NCBI GenBank assembly: GCA_020205615.1
Contig: CM035156.1
Span: 17,945,128 to 18,009,127, forward strand
DNA: 64,000 nt
Reading direction: 5' to 3'
DNA from: Panax quinquefolius
Taxonomy: Eukaryota > Streptophyta > Magnoliopsida > Apiales > Araliaceae
The position numbers were made by a program, and so were the translations under genes. The notes below the pieces were generated by a model, which had not been told where the DNA came from, ran no database searches, and saw only the letters and a list, made by a program, of their open reading frames with translations. How positions within the stretch are numbered: position 1 is the first letter of the stretch; the number at the start of each line of letters is the position of its first letter. Positions 1-12,900 of this stretch are shown in pieces.

Positions 1-51
1 TTATAGTGGTGTCAGTGATTTGACTTGTCCTTTTTTTTCAATTTTTCATAG

Positions 52-3000
52 ACCGACACAAAGAAGATATCAGCAGTTTCTATATTTTTTGAGACTATGC
101 CCTACAGATTGAATGAGAGCACTGGGTATATTGATTACGACCAGGTAGCTTTCCACTTTCCTTATATTACAGCTGTTATTTTTGTTTGCAAGGCTTGTAT
201 TGTATGACGGTTCTTTTTGTTTTCGATGGACTTTGGGGTTATCATTTACTGTCATCACGCAAAGTCATTTTTATTGTTTGATATTTCATAGTTTTTAATA
301 TAATTGAATTTAAGGAGAAGAGAGAACCGAGCTAATTAGAATAACTAGGCTTTTCAAAGGGGAAAGGTAACAAAATTCCGAAGCTTGGAAAAAAACCATT
401 AAGGTAATGAAAAAGGAATGACATAAGGTAATGAAGAATAAATGAGTTGGGAAGAACAGATTGATTGATATTACATAGAAGGTATGTATTTGACTATTTG
501 TAGTACATATAATTGGTATACATAAAATAGAGATCAGTGGTGCACTATTATATGGAGCACTATGTGTATTACTATCCATGTAACATGTAAACACCATAGG
601 ACATAGGAGTGACACGCAAAATTAGGATTCTCTGTTCCTATAGAAAAGGCTTCTTTCTGTTACCCGGAAAACGTTTGACATAAAGTACTGTGATTTATGT
701 TCAAAATTCTTGGATTCTTTCCAAGTTATCCATTGGGTACTGTTATCCCTGCTCACAGCTGAGTGAAACATACATACTTCCTGTGTGGCATTGACATTGT
801 TATCACATCAGCTACTGGGGGTAACGAAGCCTTTTCTCCCCTTAAATTATTGTTTTCTTCTGGTTACTATAGTGAGTACGTAGGCAGTTAGGAAGCCACC
901 ATATTAAACATTGTCACAAAACCAATTCATCGGAGCTAACTTATTTTAACCTTGTGCCTAAACTTTGTAAACTATTAATCTATAAAAGGGTCATGACATA
1001 AAATCTTGAAAATGGCAGATGGAGAAAAGTGCTATACTCTTCAGACCAAAATTAATAGTTGCTGGTGCTAGTGCCTATGCACGACTGTACGATTATGCAC
1101 GTATTCGCAAGGTACATTATGCTAGATAAAACATCAATTAGTTCAGAATTTGAAGTTAATATGCATATGGGAGCACATCATTCTAGAACTCAGATTTATA
1201 AAATTAACAGGTTTGTGACAAGCAGAAAGCAATTCTGTTGGCAGATATGGCACACATCAGTGGGTTGGTTGCAGCTAGCGTCATCCCATCACCTTTTGAT
1301 TATGCAGATGTTGTGACCACCACAACACACAAGTCACTTCGTGGGCCACGTGGTGCCATGATTTTCTTCAGGAAAGGGGTGAAAGAGATTAACAAGCAAG
1401 GCAAAGAGGTTAAATGTTTGAATATTAAATCTTATATAACCATCTACCTCCTGTTTAAGCTCTTTTAATTTTCCAGCAGTGTTATTTATTATGACGCTTG
1501 GGATCGTGTGGCTACACTAGCTGAAGTTTACGTGTACTGTTCTAAGCAAGATAAACACTTGCATTTTGGTTTTGTCTAAAAGGTATTGTATGATTATGAA
1601 GACAAAATCAATATGGCTGTCTTTCCTGGACTTCAAGGTGGCCCGCACAACCACACCATCACTGGCTTAGCCGTTGCATTGAAACAGGTTTGATACTGAC
1701 TAGTTGAAGCTTTTCTGAATTATACTCAAAGTGGGATTGAGTATTTCCTTTTGATGCATCGATCTGTGGACAATGGAGTTGTGTCTTTGGTAAAATAATC
1801 TGAATGGGGATTTCCTATAGCAGATAGTCTTCTAGTCATGAATTTCTTCCTTTAGGTCTCTTAAAATGTAAAGGATATATATTGCATGATTTCGAAATTA
1901 CTCGGTGAATCAGATATTTCAGCAGGTCAAAATAAACTTATATTTTGCCCGGTAGAATTGAGTTTTGTTGGAAAGAATTTATATGGAAGAATGACTCTGA
2001 GCAACAATATTGTCATTATAGAATATGGAGATGATTGTTTCATTCGGTGCTCATATTCTCTTGATCTTATATGAATGTAGGCGACAACTGCAGAATACAA
2101 AGCCTATCAAGAGCAAGTCCTCAGTAATTGCTCAAAGTTTGCAAAGGTATGAGTGAGATCTCTGCACTAGTAGCTGGAGCCTAATCTAAATTATATTTTC
2201 TTACGTCTGAACTTGTAGCTGGATTAAGACCTAATAGCTAAATTTTTTCTTCTCTCAAACTTAAGCTTATAATCATCATGATACTACTGATTCAATATAC
2301 AATTTTGGCCAACATCTTCCTATATGATTAAGTCCTTAAATTATCCAACTTAAGCTTATAATCGTCATGATACTACTGATTCAATATACACTTTTGGCCA
2401 ACATCTTCCTATATGATTAAGTGCTAAAATTATCCCGTCTTACAGACTTTGGTTCAGAAGGGCTATGAACTTGTTTCCGGTGGAACTGAGAATCACTTAG
2501 TTTTGGTGAACTTGAAAAGCAAGGTAAAGGATACAAATGGTTTATTTATTTTTCAGGCTATAGAGAGATATTTTTGTGCTTCAATTTTTATTTATTTTTT
2601 AAATTTTTTTCAGAAATTGAACACCACTGATTACTAGTCCTTTGTTCTCAGTTCTATCATCTGAACTCATCTTACAAAATTGTTTTGCTGTTTAATCCCA
2701 TTAAACATTTAAAACAAATAATGTTCAGTATTGTAGTCATGGATTTATTACATCTATCATGGAAAGAGATTGGCGCCAAATCTTACATAGATTTTTCTTT
2801 CTGCAGGGCATTGATGGTTCCAGGGTTGAAAAGGTGCTAGAATCTGTTCACATTGCAGCCAACAAAAATACTGTTCCAGGAGATGTGTCTGCCATGGTTC
2901 CTGGTGGCATCCGAATGGGTAAAGACACTTTCCTTGATTATGTTTCAATTATAAAATCCTTCCTTAACTAAGTGCCTGAACAAACCTTTGTGCTTTAGGA

Positions 3001-3540
3001 ACCCCTGCTCTCACTTCTAGGGGATTTGTTGAAGAGGATTTTGCTAAAGTTGCCGACTTCTTTGACAGTGCTGTAAATTTGGCTCTGAAGATAAAATCTG
3101 AAACTAAAGGTTCCTACCTTATTTACATATATTCTCACGTATTTTGTATATGCAATGTACTTATCTCCTACTGCATACATCTTTTGGTAGTATATAGTTT
3201 CAATTTCAATACATCTATTGTGTAATATGGTTTGAGGTTATCCACTACTCATTGTCATGCTCACTAGGCTCGAGTCTGGTTGACCACACTTTGATGAATA
3301 TATATATATATATAATTCATCGTTATGTTTTATGCGCACTAGTGATATCACGTTATAAATTATGGAGCATGTTGCTGTTTTCTTGACCCAGGAACAAAGT
3401 TGAAAGACTTTTTGACAGCAATGCAATCCAGTGCTCCCATCAAATCTGAGATTGCAAAGCTCTGCCACGAGGTGGAGGAATATGCAAAACAGTTCCCAAC
3501 AATTGGGTTTGAGAAAGAAACCATGAAGTACAAAAACTAA
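52..3540 (+). CDS. SHM1: Serine hydroxymethyltransferase, mitochondrial type (5' partial)
   Basis: Exons 52-144, 1019-1111, 1211-1408, 1583-1687, 2081-2146, 2446-2523, 2807-2918, 2999-3109, 3392-3540 (stop TAA). All introns are GT-AG and phase closes throughout. The product is the C-terminal part of SHMT, the PLP enzyme that interconverts serine and glycine with tetrahydrofolate; in leaf mitochondria it works with glycine decarboxylase in photorespiration. The first visible exon reads [19 protein letters not shown]. Exon 3 holds the PLP-lysine motif [17 protein letters not shown], exon 4 the [12 protein letters not shown] stretch, and the end is [15 protein letters not shown]. That ending and the PYRLNESTG region resemble plant mitochondrial SHM1/SHM2 rather than the cytosolic forms. 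The start, the transit peptide and the upstream exons lie outside the window, so location is inferred from homology. No frameshift or internal stop is seen. Confidence 0.95.
2259..2436 (+). repeat. Tandem duplication of about 89 bp in SHMT intron 5
   Basis: Two adjacent copies (about 2259-2347 and 2348-2436), both starting ACTTAAGCTTATAATC and both containing GGCCAACATCTTCCTATATG. They differ at only a few positions, so the duplication looks recent. It ends just before the acceptor of the 2446 exon and does not touch coding sequence. Confidence 0.9.
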
Positions 3541-4540
3541 TCAGGGAAATATACTAACCAGGTAAACCTGCTTAAGGATGTTTTAGTTGTAATATTCTGC
3601 ATAACTTTAACCTTATCGTTTTTTTTTTCTATATAAATACCCACTAAATCTTTCCACTTGTCACACTCAAAATGTGATATATGTTATTAAGAATGTTTAT
3701 ACTTGCTCACATTCTTCATGTCAACCATGTAAAATAGGCACAGGAAAATGTGATGTGCTTCAAGGAACTTATCTCAACCGTGCTGGTGTTTGTCTTGTAT
3801 AATCAACTAAAAAAGTATAAACTCCCTTGGTATTCACGATTCTTATTTGAATTGTTATGCATACTAAGATTTGTTTACAACACGCTTAAATTTAGCTTTT
3901 GCCATATGAATTTGTACGGGCTAAAAGACTTGGTGGAAAATTATGTTTTAAAAGTGTTGTAGGCTAATTTTAATATGCATAAAAAAAGTCTATAAGTCAA
4001 ACAAAACTCTCATTTTCAAACAAGGTAAAAAGAAATAGTTGGTTTCACAACGGAAAATCAAAAAGAATGAAGCATAGCTTTCTTTATTTCTTAGGAAAGT
4101 AGCCATTCTCTCTAGTAGAATCGTGTTAGGAGATTACTAAATTGTCAAACAAAGTAGAGATTTCTAACTATTGATGTATAAAATTAACCTTTAAAATTAT
4201 GGTCGTTTGGAAGCTTTCATACTTACTCGTGACATGTTACATATTGTTCACCAGTAACTCTGTCTGTTACTAATGGCATGTGGTCAATGGCATTCCTATT
4301 TATGTTCTTAAGTTCTATTATCATTCATTTGGTTGTCTGGAACAGGCACCACAACGCGAGATATAATGCTATCTACCGCTTCACAGAGGTGAATGGGGAT
4401 TGGGGATGTAAGCTATGTAAAGTTCATAGTGTGTTGAGAGCATTTTCATGTATTAAGTCCATAATATTGAATCACATTTTCAACAGTGTATATGTATATG
4501 ACTGAAAATCAATAATAAACTCGTCAATAATTTCAACATG
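3541..4540 (+). other. SHMT 3' UTR and probable 3'-UTR intron
   Basis: Twenty bases after the stop there is a good donor, AACCAG|GTAAAC at 3561/3562. A matching acceptor, GGAACAG|GC, sits at 4344-4345, followed by non-coding sequence and an AATAATAAA polyadenylation-like signal at 4511-4519. This fits a 3'-UTR intron of about 784 bp (3562-4345). It is inferred from splice signals only; no transcript is available. Confidence 0.4.
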
Positions 4541-6600
4541 TTCACTTTGTTGCGATGGATATGCATGGTTGATGCGCTTTTCTTCTTCTACTCTTTTTGG
4601 GTTAAAGAAAGGGAAATAATACTAGCAGTAAACAATATTTGACCCAAGACTGGGGCTAGCCATTCCAGAAGTGTGTGCAAAGCAAGGAAGACGATTTGAG
4701 TTTATCTGCACCTATCCTCATGTCCAAGCCTATATTAACCCCTATTAACATTTCACCACGCTTCCTTAGTGACGTGCACGACGGCTTCACTCTAGCAAGA
4801 CACTGACCCGATGCCCTTTGCACTCATCAGTATTTTAATCTGACCTCTAGATATTTAATTGGTAGTTCTACGGATCGTATGCTCTCATACTAAATGTTAC
4901 GATACCTCCTTCCACAAAATATGACGCTATGAATTATATCGTTTGTTTTCTTAAAATGTAAAATCAGTAGAAGCTTATATTGGAGGAGGGATGTCTCAAC
5001 TATTGTAAAAATGCTAGTTATGGGTTGTTTGTTTAGGACTGAGGTGGTGTTTGATAAAATTGAGTGTTAAACCTGAACAATTTAGATGTCTGAATAATAT
5101 AGATTATCTGAATAGAATTGTATCTGAATGAAAAAATGTTGTTTGATAATTTTTTTTTCAAAATGTCTAAATAACAATATTTTACCATTTTAATCCTGTG
5201 AACAAAAGAAAAAAATATATAAATTACAAAATTCCCAAACACAAAGATTATTCATAAACAGCTCGAAATGCATTCCAATTTCTTTATTAAAAAACTACAA
5301 TTAAACACTCATCAAACAGAAAAAGGTAAAAATGATTAGATCTGACAAATGCCCATTTTGGCTCTTCAAGTATTTGATTTCTGGCTGGTGATAACTTCAA
5401 TGTTCACCAGATCATGTTTTGCAATTTCTTCGTTTTTTCTTTTTTGAAAATCTCAATTCCATCCTCATCTTTCTCGGGTTCTTTCAGCCCTTACTTGCCC
5501 TTCTTCCTGGTAGAATTGGGTTCTCAAATTTCTCAGCTAGATTTGGCATTCTGGGTATTTGCATGATAAACCAGTCCCATTCAAATGCGTCTGTCTGTAA
5601 GATTAAAACTTGATATTTTGAAATGCCCGTCTCTTGTTTCCCCAAATATTGTGATTCCTTTAAGAACTTCTATCATACATTATTGAAACAAATCGAGACT
5701 CCTCAAATTTTGGTTAAGATGTTCTTTAATGGCCCCTTCATGTTTAAGATGAACTGATTAATGAATAGAGAGAAAGAGGTTAAAATGGATACAAAAGGTA
5801 ATTAATAATATTGAAGAGGATATTTTGTCCAAAAAAATATAAACTCATTCAGATGTCTATTTAAATGGTTAAGTTTTAATTTTGTATCTAATCGATTAAA
5901 AAAAGCATTAAGAGGCAAAATTTTTATACCAAACATATTTTACCTCTGACCGAATTAGAGGCACTCCAATTAAGAGACGTTAAGAGCTGATCAAACACAC
6001 CCTGAATACATTTGAATGGCTGAATCAGTCAGCCATTAAGTCCGTTTGTTTTGAAAAAAATTGCCTAAATGGTTGAATTGGTCAGATGATTGAGCTGAAT
6101 AGGTAAATCAGATTTTTTTAAAATAAAAAAAATTAAAAAATATTAACTATTATATTAAGTAATATTAAAAAAAATTAGAGGAGTAAAATAATAAAATTTT
6201 GTTATTCAGATTTTTAATTATCAAATTTTTATTTTATTTATTTTTTGAATGGTAAATGGTCAATTTTCGTGTCAACCGAAAATAGATCTACATCGAATAG
6301 TGCATTCAAGAGATTTTTGTCTACGTGGTCCCAATGCTTGAACCCAAAAAGTGGGAGCAGATTTTCATGACCCACCAGGACAACCCCTCTAGGTTAAATG
6401 CGAGTACTACTAGTTACTACTTAGATACGTGGATGTTGGCCATGGTTAAATCTGAATACAAGATCAGTTCATTTTGTAGCCAAATTGCCAAATTACAAAT
6501 ATTTACAAATTTCATGTCATAATTATCTTTTGTGAATAATAAAGCGGCCACATTTTATTCAGACACATGAGTATTCACCAAGTAACGAAGGTTATACCCA
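4541..6600. other. SHMT-TOP2 intergenic region with MITE-like sequence
   Basis: No gene seen. 4541-5030 is unremarkable. About 5040-6003 is bounded by imperfect inverted ends: GAGGTGGTGTTTGAT on the left and, reverse-complemented, CAGGGTGTGTTTGAT on the right. The inside is AT-rich and non-coding. This looks like a hAT-type MITE of about 960 bp, but no clear 8-bp target duplication was found. 6004-6250 carries repetitive TGAATGGTTGAAT-like words and T/A tracts that look like a second decayed MITE. Confidence 0.4.
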
Positions 6601-6916
6601 GTTTCATTACCCAAGATGAATAGTACTAGTCCTCTACATTCACCAACCCGACCTTTATTAATCGGATCCATTCTTATAATCGTTGTGGTCCTGATGACAA
6701 CGCGCATTTCAGCTATTTCTTCTAGTATTTCTCGCTCCTTACCCCTCTGCTATGTAAGACGACGCCCACCCGACACTCACTGCTCTTCCCAAATCCCAAC
6801 CCTGTCCTCTCTGGTCTTCTTCTTTCTCTCTCTGCCTCCTCCGCAACTCAACCTCTCGTCTGCCAATCTCACCGGTCCGTTCATTCTATTCCTCCGCTGT
6901 TTCCGATCGTCCGAGG

Positions 6917-9900
6917 ATGACTGCTGCAATCGACGAATCCCTCCGCGATAATCCTCTCTTGAAGGACTTCGATTTTCCGCCGTTCGATTGCGTTCAAGCC
7001 GATTACGTCCGTCCTGGTATTCGTGCCCTGCTAAACAAACTCGTAAGTAGTGTATCAAATATCTATATATGTATAATTATATTTCCATACCTAGTTGTTT
7101 ATGAGTGTTTCTAAAATTAATTTTCTAGGAGGGAGAATTGGCTGAATTGGAAAGTACTGTGGAACCGTCGTGGCCGAAGTTGGTGGAGCCGTTGGAGAAG
7201 ATTACAGATCGGTTGGCGGTGGTTTGGGGAGCTGTTAATCATCTTAAGGCTGTCAAAGATACTCCTGAACTCCGTTCCGCCATTGAAGAAGTTCAGGTAC
7301 TCTCTGTGGCTCTCTTTTTTTTTTGTTGTTACATTATAACACACACCACACAAACCCTCCTTGCTGCCACCATGCTGTATCTGTGCCTCTTTGTGAGCGT
7401 GTATATATTTATATGTAAATAATCTATCATTGGCACTCCTACGGACTTGTGTAGATACCCCTCATATTTCAATCTCTTTTAATTAAGAGATACATTATGA
7501 TAGACTCCACGGCACGCTTGCGTGAGGTGGTCGTCGCCCGGAAAACATTTGTTTTGGGTGAATTGCTTGTAACACGTTAATCCCAGTACAATTGCTCGCG
7601 TTTGGAAATCTGCATTGAATAGATACCAACGACACCTTGACCCCTCGCTTATATTGAAGCGGTAATCTCGGTACAACGACGCCACGTACAACTATGAATT
7701 ATTGTATGATAAATCAAATTGAATCTCAAAGAAATAACTAAGAATTACTTATGAATTCTTCAAAGAACCAAAAGTAGATAATAACCTCACAAATATATTG
7801 AATAATGAATAATGTGTTTGATTACATCAACTTGGACCTCTATTTATACTACTCAAATAATCCAAATCTTAATAACAATAGGAACAAGTTATTCTAATCC
7901 TAATAGGATTTGCAAATCAATGTGAAATAGAAATCCATCCAAATCCTAATAACAATAGGAATAAATTATTCTAATCCTAATAGGAATTGCAAATCAATGT
8001 GAAATAGAAATTCATTGTTTCCATAAACCGATAGAAACTTATTTAAAAAAAGAAAATCTTAACTAATAATAAATCCTAATTATAATAGAATTTTAAAATC
8101 TAATAATCCTTGTCGCGTGATTATTTCCACTAGCCGAAATTCCTTGTGAATCAGATTTACCACGTGACAATAGTTTGGTTGCATGAATAGCTTGGGTGCA
8201 TGTTGTCCACTCACGTGACTAGCTAAGTAACCTTTATGACCATTTGGATTTAAACTCATGAAAGTCTAGCCTTCCTTTACCTGCCCACGTGATATATTAG
8301 TGAATTCTTATTCATGCCCACGTGAAAAATCCTAGCCTGCTTGTTGAATATGTAACCCATATGAATTTTAAGTATTAGAACCGTGGCCCACATGTATATT
8401 AAGTTAGAACTGACTCTGCCCACATCCTTTTAATTAATATTCCCATGAATGCTGCTGAATTGAGTTGTTTCTTGGCTGTGAGATTGGACTTTAATTGGGC
8501 TTTAATAATTGTTGGGTTAAACTCATTAATTGATGTGCAACTCTTTTATTGAATTTCTTTGAATAACTTTTAGCCCAATTACTTGAACTTATTTGTTGAA
8601 CCCTTGATGTTGGAGTCGATAGATTAACGAAAAATTCTGATCCAGTCAATCTGTCATCATTCCCCTCCTGTTCAAAAGGATTTGTCCTCAAATCTTGCAT
8701 CTCTCCCTTTTAAAAAGGATTCGTCCACAAATTCCTCCTGGATCAAATATCTGTATGTAGAACTCTTCATGTCGTAAATCCACCCATTTACGAATTCCCG
8801 GATCAAAAATCAAGGTGATGATCTCGATCATTCGCAAACAAAACCACGTCCTGGGTCAAATGTCAACTTTTGAAATTCATCACGTCACATAAGCCCATAC
8901 ACCTGAATCCCTAAATTAAACACAAAATAAAACAAATCAACAAGTTCCTTTTGTCTAATCACAAAGGAATCAAATAAATCAAAATCACATGCATAGTCTA
9001 CTAAAATAATATTCAAAACACTTCCCTATAGACTCAATGCATTGATCGAATTGAATTGCACGATCCATGTTTCCTCGATGAATATGATCCTATCACGAAT
9101 TTGCAAAACACAACCAGCCTTTCTCCTTCCATTGGCATTAACACATTCAAAATCACATAATAGCACCAACGGAATAAAAATGTCACAATCATAAGTTGAA
9201 AATTCAATAGCATATCGACGATGATCACAAACAAACTCAACACATGCTAAAGAATTTCCCAAAGTGTTGACAAAAATCAGAATATCTCAAAATAGAGAAT
9301 AACAAATTTTCCCATGAAAGAATGCAAAATATAATTCAACAATTCTATGGAAGTATGTAATGACTTAGCTAATGACTTAGCTAATCCAAGTGAATTAATT
9401 AAACATGCAAATAACTCATCTCTCAAACCATCTTTATGATAAACAATGTTTTAAAAGGCCTTTAAAGCGGGGCGGCGATAGGGGCCTAAGCCTAGGGGCT
9501 AAGCGGAATTTTTTATTTTAAGCCAATTTTAATATTTTATCTTACATTTATCCAAACAAAACAATAATATAAAGTAAAATAATCTATCATAAAGATAATA
9601 AAGGCCTTTGCTTAAAGTTCAAACACATATCCATATTGCTAATGTCAAAGTTCAAACACAAACATGCAATTGTTCAAAGTTCAAACATATTTTTAACGTA
9701 TTAGTTTTATTCATAAACAAGATTGCTATTAAATAATAAAATTTAAAATTTCAAGAATTTAATTCAATATTAAAACTTAAGAAACTAAACATACAAATTT
9801 AATAATTATATTGAATTAAACTAAATATTACAAATGTATCATCATTTATATAATTTGAAATTGATCTGAGTTCAAAAATTACAACTATAATAAAATTATT

Positions 9901-12900
9901 CATTTTGACTTGATATTGTTCACTTCTCGTTGTGATTTGATATCTACAACATCTATTATGAATATGGTAAATCATTATTAAAATAAATATATCAAGATCT
10001 GGTTTGGGTAGTTATTAAAATAAAAAACCCTCTCGCATGTAATTCCCCACCTAGGCCCCGCTCTTATTTTACGGAGGATTTTTTTTCACCGAGGGCCCTA
10101 GCTCTCAAAGGGCGCGCCAGGGAGAGGCGCTTAAGCGCGGACTTAGCCGGGAATTTTTAGAACACTGATGATAAACACTTCTTGAATCAAAACCATATGA
10201 TATCAAATCATGCAATGACCCCTCATCTATATGTAGACGGTAATCTTGTACAATTACTCGTGTTCGGAAATCTGCGTTGAATGGACATCAACGACACCTT
10301 GACCCCTCGCTTATATTGAAGCGGTAATATCGGTACAATCGACGATTAATGCGGTAGAAGACGCCACGCACAACTATGAATTGTTGTATGATAAGTCAAA
10401 TTGAATCTCAAAGAAATAACTAAGAATTCAAAGAACCAAAAGTAGAGAATAACTCACAAATATATTGAATAATGAATAATGTGTTGATTACATCAACTTG
10501 GACCTCTATTTATATTACTCAAAACAATCCAAATCCTACTAACAATAGGAACAAATTATTCTAATCCTAATAGGATTTGCAAATCGATGTGAAATAGAAA
10601 TCCAACCAAATCCTAATAACAATAGGAACAAATTATTCTAATCCTAATAGGAGTTGCAAATCAATGTGAAATAGAAATTCATTATTTCCATAAACCAATA
10701 GAAACTTATTTTAAAAAAATAAATCTTTAATTATAATAGAATTTTAAAATCTAATAATCCTTGCCGCGTGATAATTTCCACTAGCCAAAATTCCTTGTGA
10801 ATCAGATTTACCACGTGACAATAGCTTGGTTGCATGAATAGCTTGGGTGCATGTTGCCCACTCATGTGACTAGCTAAGTAACCTTCCTTTATGACCATTT
10901 GGATTTAAACTCATGAAATAATAAGTCCAGCCTTCCTTTGCCTGCCCACGTGATATATTAGTGAATTCTTATTCATGCCCACATGAAAAATCCTAGCCTG
11001 CTTGCTGAATATGTAACCCATATGAATTTTAAGTATTAGAACCGTGGCCCACATGTATATTGAGTTAGAACTGACTCTGCCCACATCCTTTTAATTTATT
11101 ATTCCCATGAATGCTGCTGAATTGAGTTGTTTCTTGGCTGTGAGATTGGACTTTAATTGGGCTTTAATAATTGTTGGGTCAAACCCATTAATTGATGTGC
11201 AACTCTTTTATTGAATAACTTTTAGCCCAATTACTTGAACTTATTTGTTGAACCCTTGACGCTGGAGTCGATAGATTGACGAAAAATTCTGACCCGGTCA
11301 GTTTGTCATCACATTGTAAATCAGATTTGTAAATTTTATTTAAAAATTAGGTTTTCACGATATAGGAAAGTGCTATAATGAGGTGGACCTTTTGCAGATA
11401 CTATTTACTTATACTTTCAAACACATAATCTAATGAAATTTCAGTTAAGGAAAATAATTGCTTCATCTAGAGAATCCAACAGTTAATACTAATAAACAGA
11501 TGAATTTAGGCTAAATATACTATATCTCTCAAGTAAGTTGATCTAAAGTGATTTTATTGTATAGCTGATTCTGTATTATATATGTACACATTTGTCTCCT
11601 CTGATGCAAAAGGATTGTTATTGTTGATTGATCCATGGTGTCTTAATTTTGGGAGAAATATGTATTTTTGCAAATCATTGTTCCCTGATGTTATTGGTCC
11701 TAATATTGTTTAATTTTTTTTGTTTGCAGCCTGAGAAAGTTAAGTTTGAGCTAAAGTTGGGACAGAGTAAACCGATTTATAATGCGTTTAAGGCTATCAA
11801 AGAATCACCTGATTGGGAGGCACTAAGTGCTGCTCGTAAGCGTATAGTTGACTGTAAGTATAAAGTATCCTACAATTCTTTTCGGAGTTGAACTAAATCC
11901 ATGGACACTAAGAGACCTAGTTTTTCTATATGATATTTAAGACGTGCTGTACACGTAGATTTTTAGTCTGACCCAAGTACTCAGATCTTGTTGACTGTAA
12001 TTATTATACAAGACTTTGTCTGCTGTAACTTTCACTTTATATTGTTTTCTTCTAATTGTAAAAATTTTATGCATGCTGTTTGAGAGATTCTGTATTCTAT
12101 TTCCTGCATATATTTCGACATATGCTGTAGACTGTCTTCTACCTTCTAAGTAATTATATACATTGAAGGAAAATGGTTCCCGTCCCTAATAATTTTGTGA
12201 TCTTGTATACTTCTTTCTGAGGGACATTGTACGACATGTACCCTTCAGCACATGCATTACACTTTCTCCTTTTTTTCTTGATAGGTAATTTTGTCCCCAA
12301 GTACGGGGATTGGAACCTGTGACCTTGAGGTTATTCCTCAAGGCCCCTGCCATTATTTCCACCCCTTGGGGAGTTGGGGTTCTTGCTCTCGGTTTCTTTA
12401 TTACAAATGAACTTTAATTCATGCTTCAGTTTGACATGCCCAACTACTTGTGTACCCATGCAGCTCAAATAAAGGAGGCTGTTCTTAGTGGTGTCTCCCT
12501 TGAAGATGACAAAAGAGACCAATTTAATAAAATTGAGCAGGTAAACTTCAGTATCATATTATGCATTCAACCAGGAAGTATCTTATCTGCATCTTAACTA
12601 GAATAATGCATACCATCTATCTTGATACATGTCAAATTTAAATTATCGCTAGTAGTTAATTCTGTCGTAAAAGTTTTTTAAGTATTGGCATGTCATATCC
12701 CTTCTTTCTTTTTTGAGACTTAGATAGAGTAAGGGTGCTAGGTGGGAGATGTAGGCCATCTTACTTTCTATACAAAGATTTCTTCCAACAATAGAAATGA
12801 TGAAATGAAAATGGAACTCAGTTTATATACCTCATATATATGAAGGTTTTTAAATAAATTTCTTAGAGGTCTGTTGATATTCTTCTTCATTGAAAACAAT

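Larger units (their letters stand above)
7498..11311 (-). mobile_element. Non-autonomous LTR retrotransposon (Ty3/gypsy remnant) in TOP2 intron 2
   Basis: Two direct repeats, 7498-8659 and 10198-11311, read nearly the same, including long stretches such as ACACCTTGACCCCTCGCTTA. They start with TG and end with CA. Flanks CATTA (7493-7497) and CATTG (11312-11316) are a plausible 4/5 target duplication. On the minus strand the polypurine tract CAGGAGGGGAA abuts the left LTR, and just before it the frame reads [13 protein letters not shown], a common tail of plant Ty3/gypsy polyproteins. This fixes the orientation as minus: the right repeat is the 5' LTR and the left the 3' LTR. Only about 0.8 kb of own internal sequence remains once the nested MITE is removed, with no gag or pol. 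TATA-like TATAAATAG occurs in both LTRs. The outer end of the left LTR (7498-7570) matches the right one poorly, so that boundary is less sure. Confidence 0.75.

Noticed and set aside
6616..6951. 111-codon frame overlapping the TOP2 start
   Set aside because: Low-complexity Ser/Leu frame over the CT-rich leader, in a different phase from TOP2. It would act as an upstream frame only if transcription starts before 6616, for which there is no sign.
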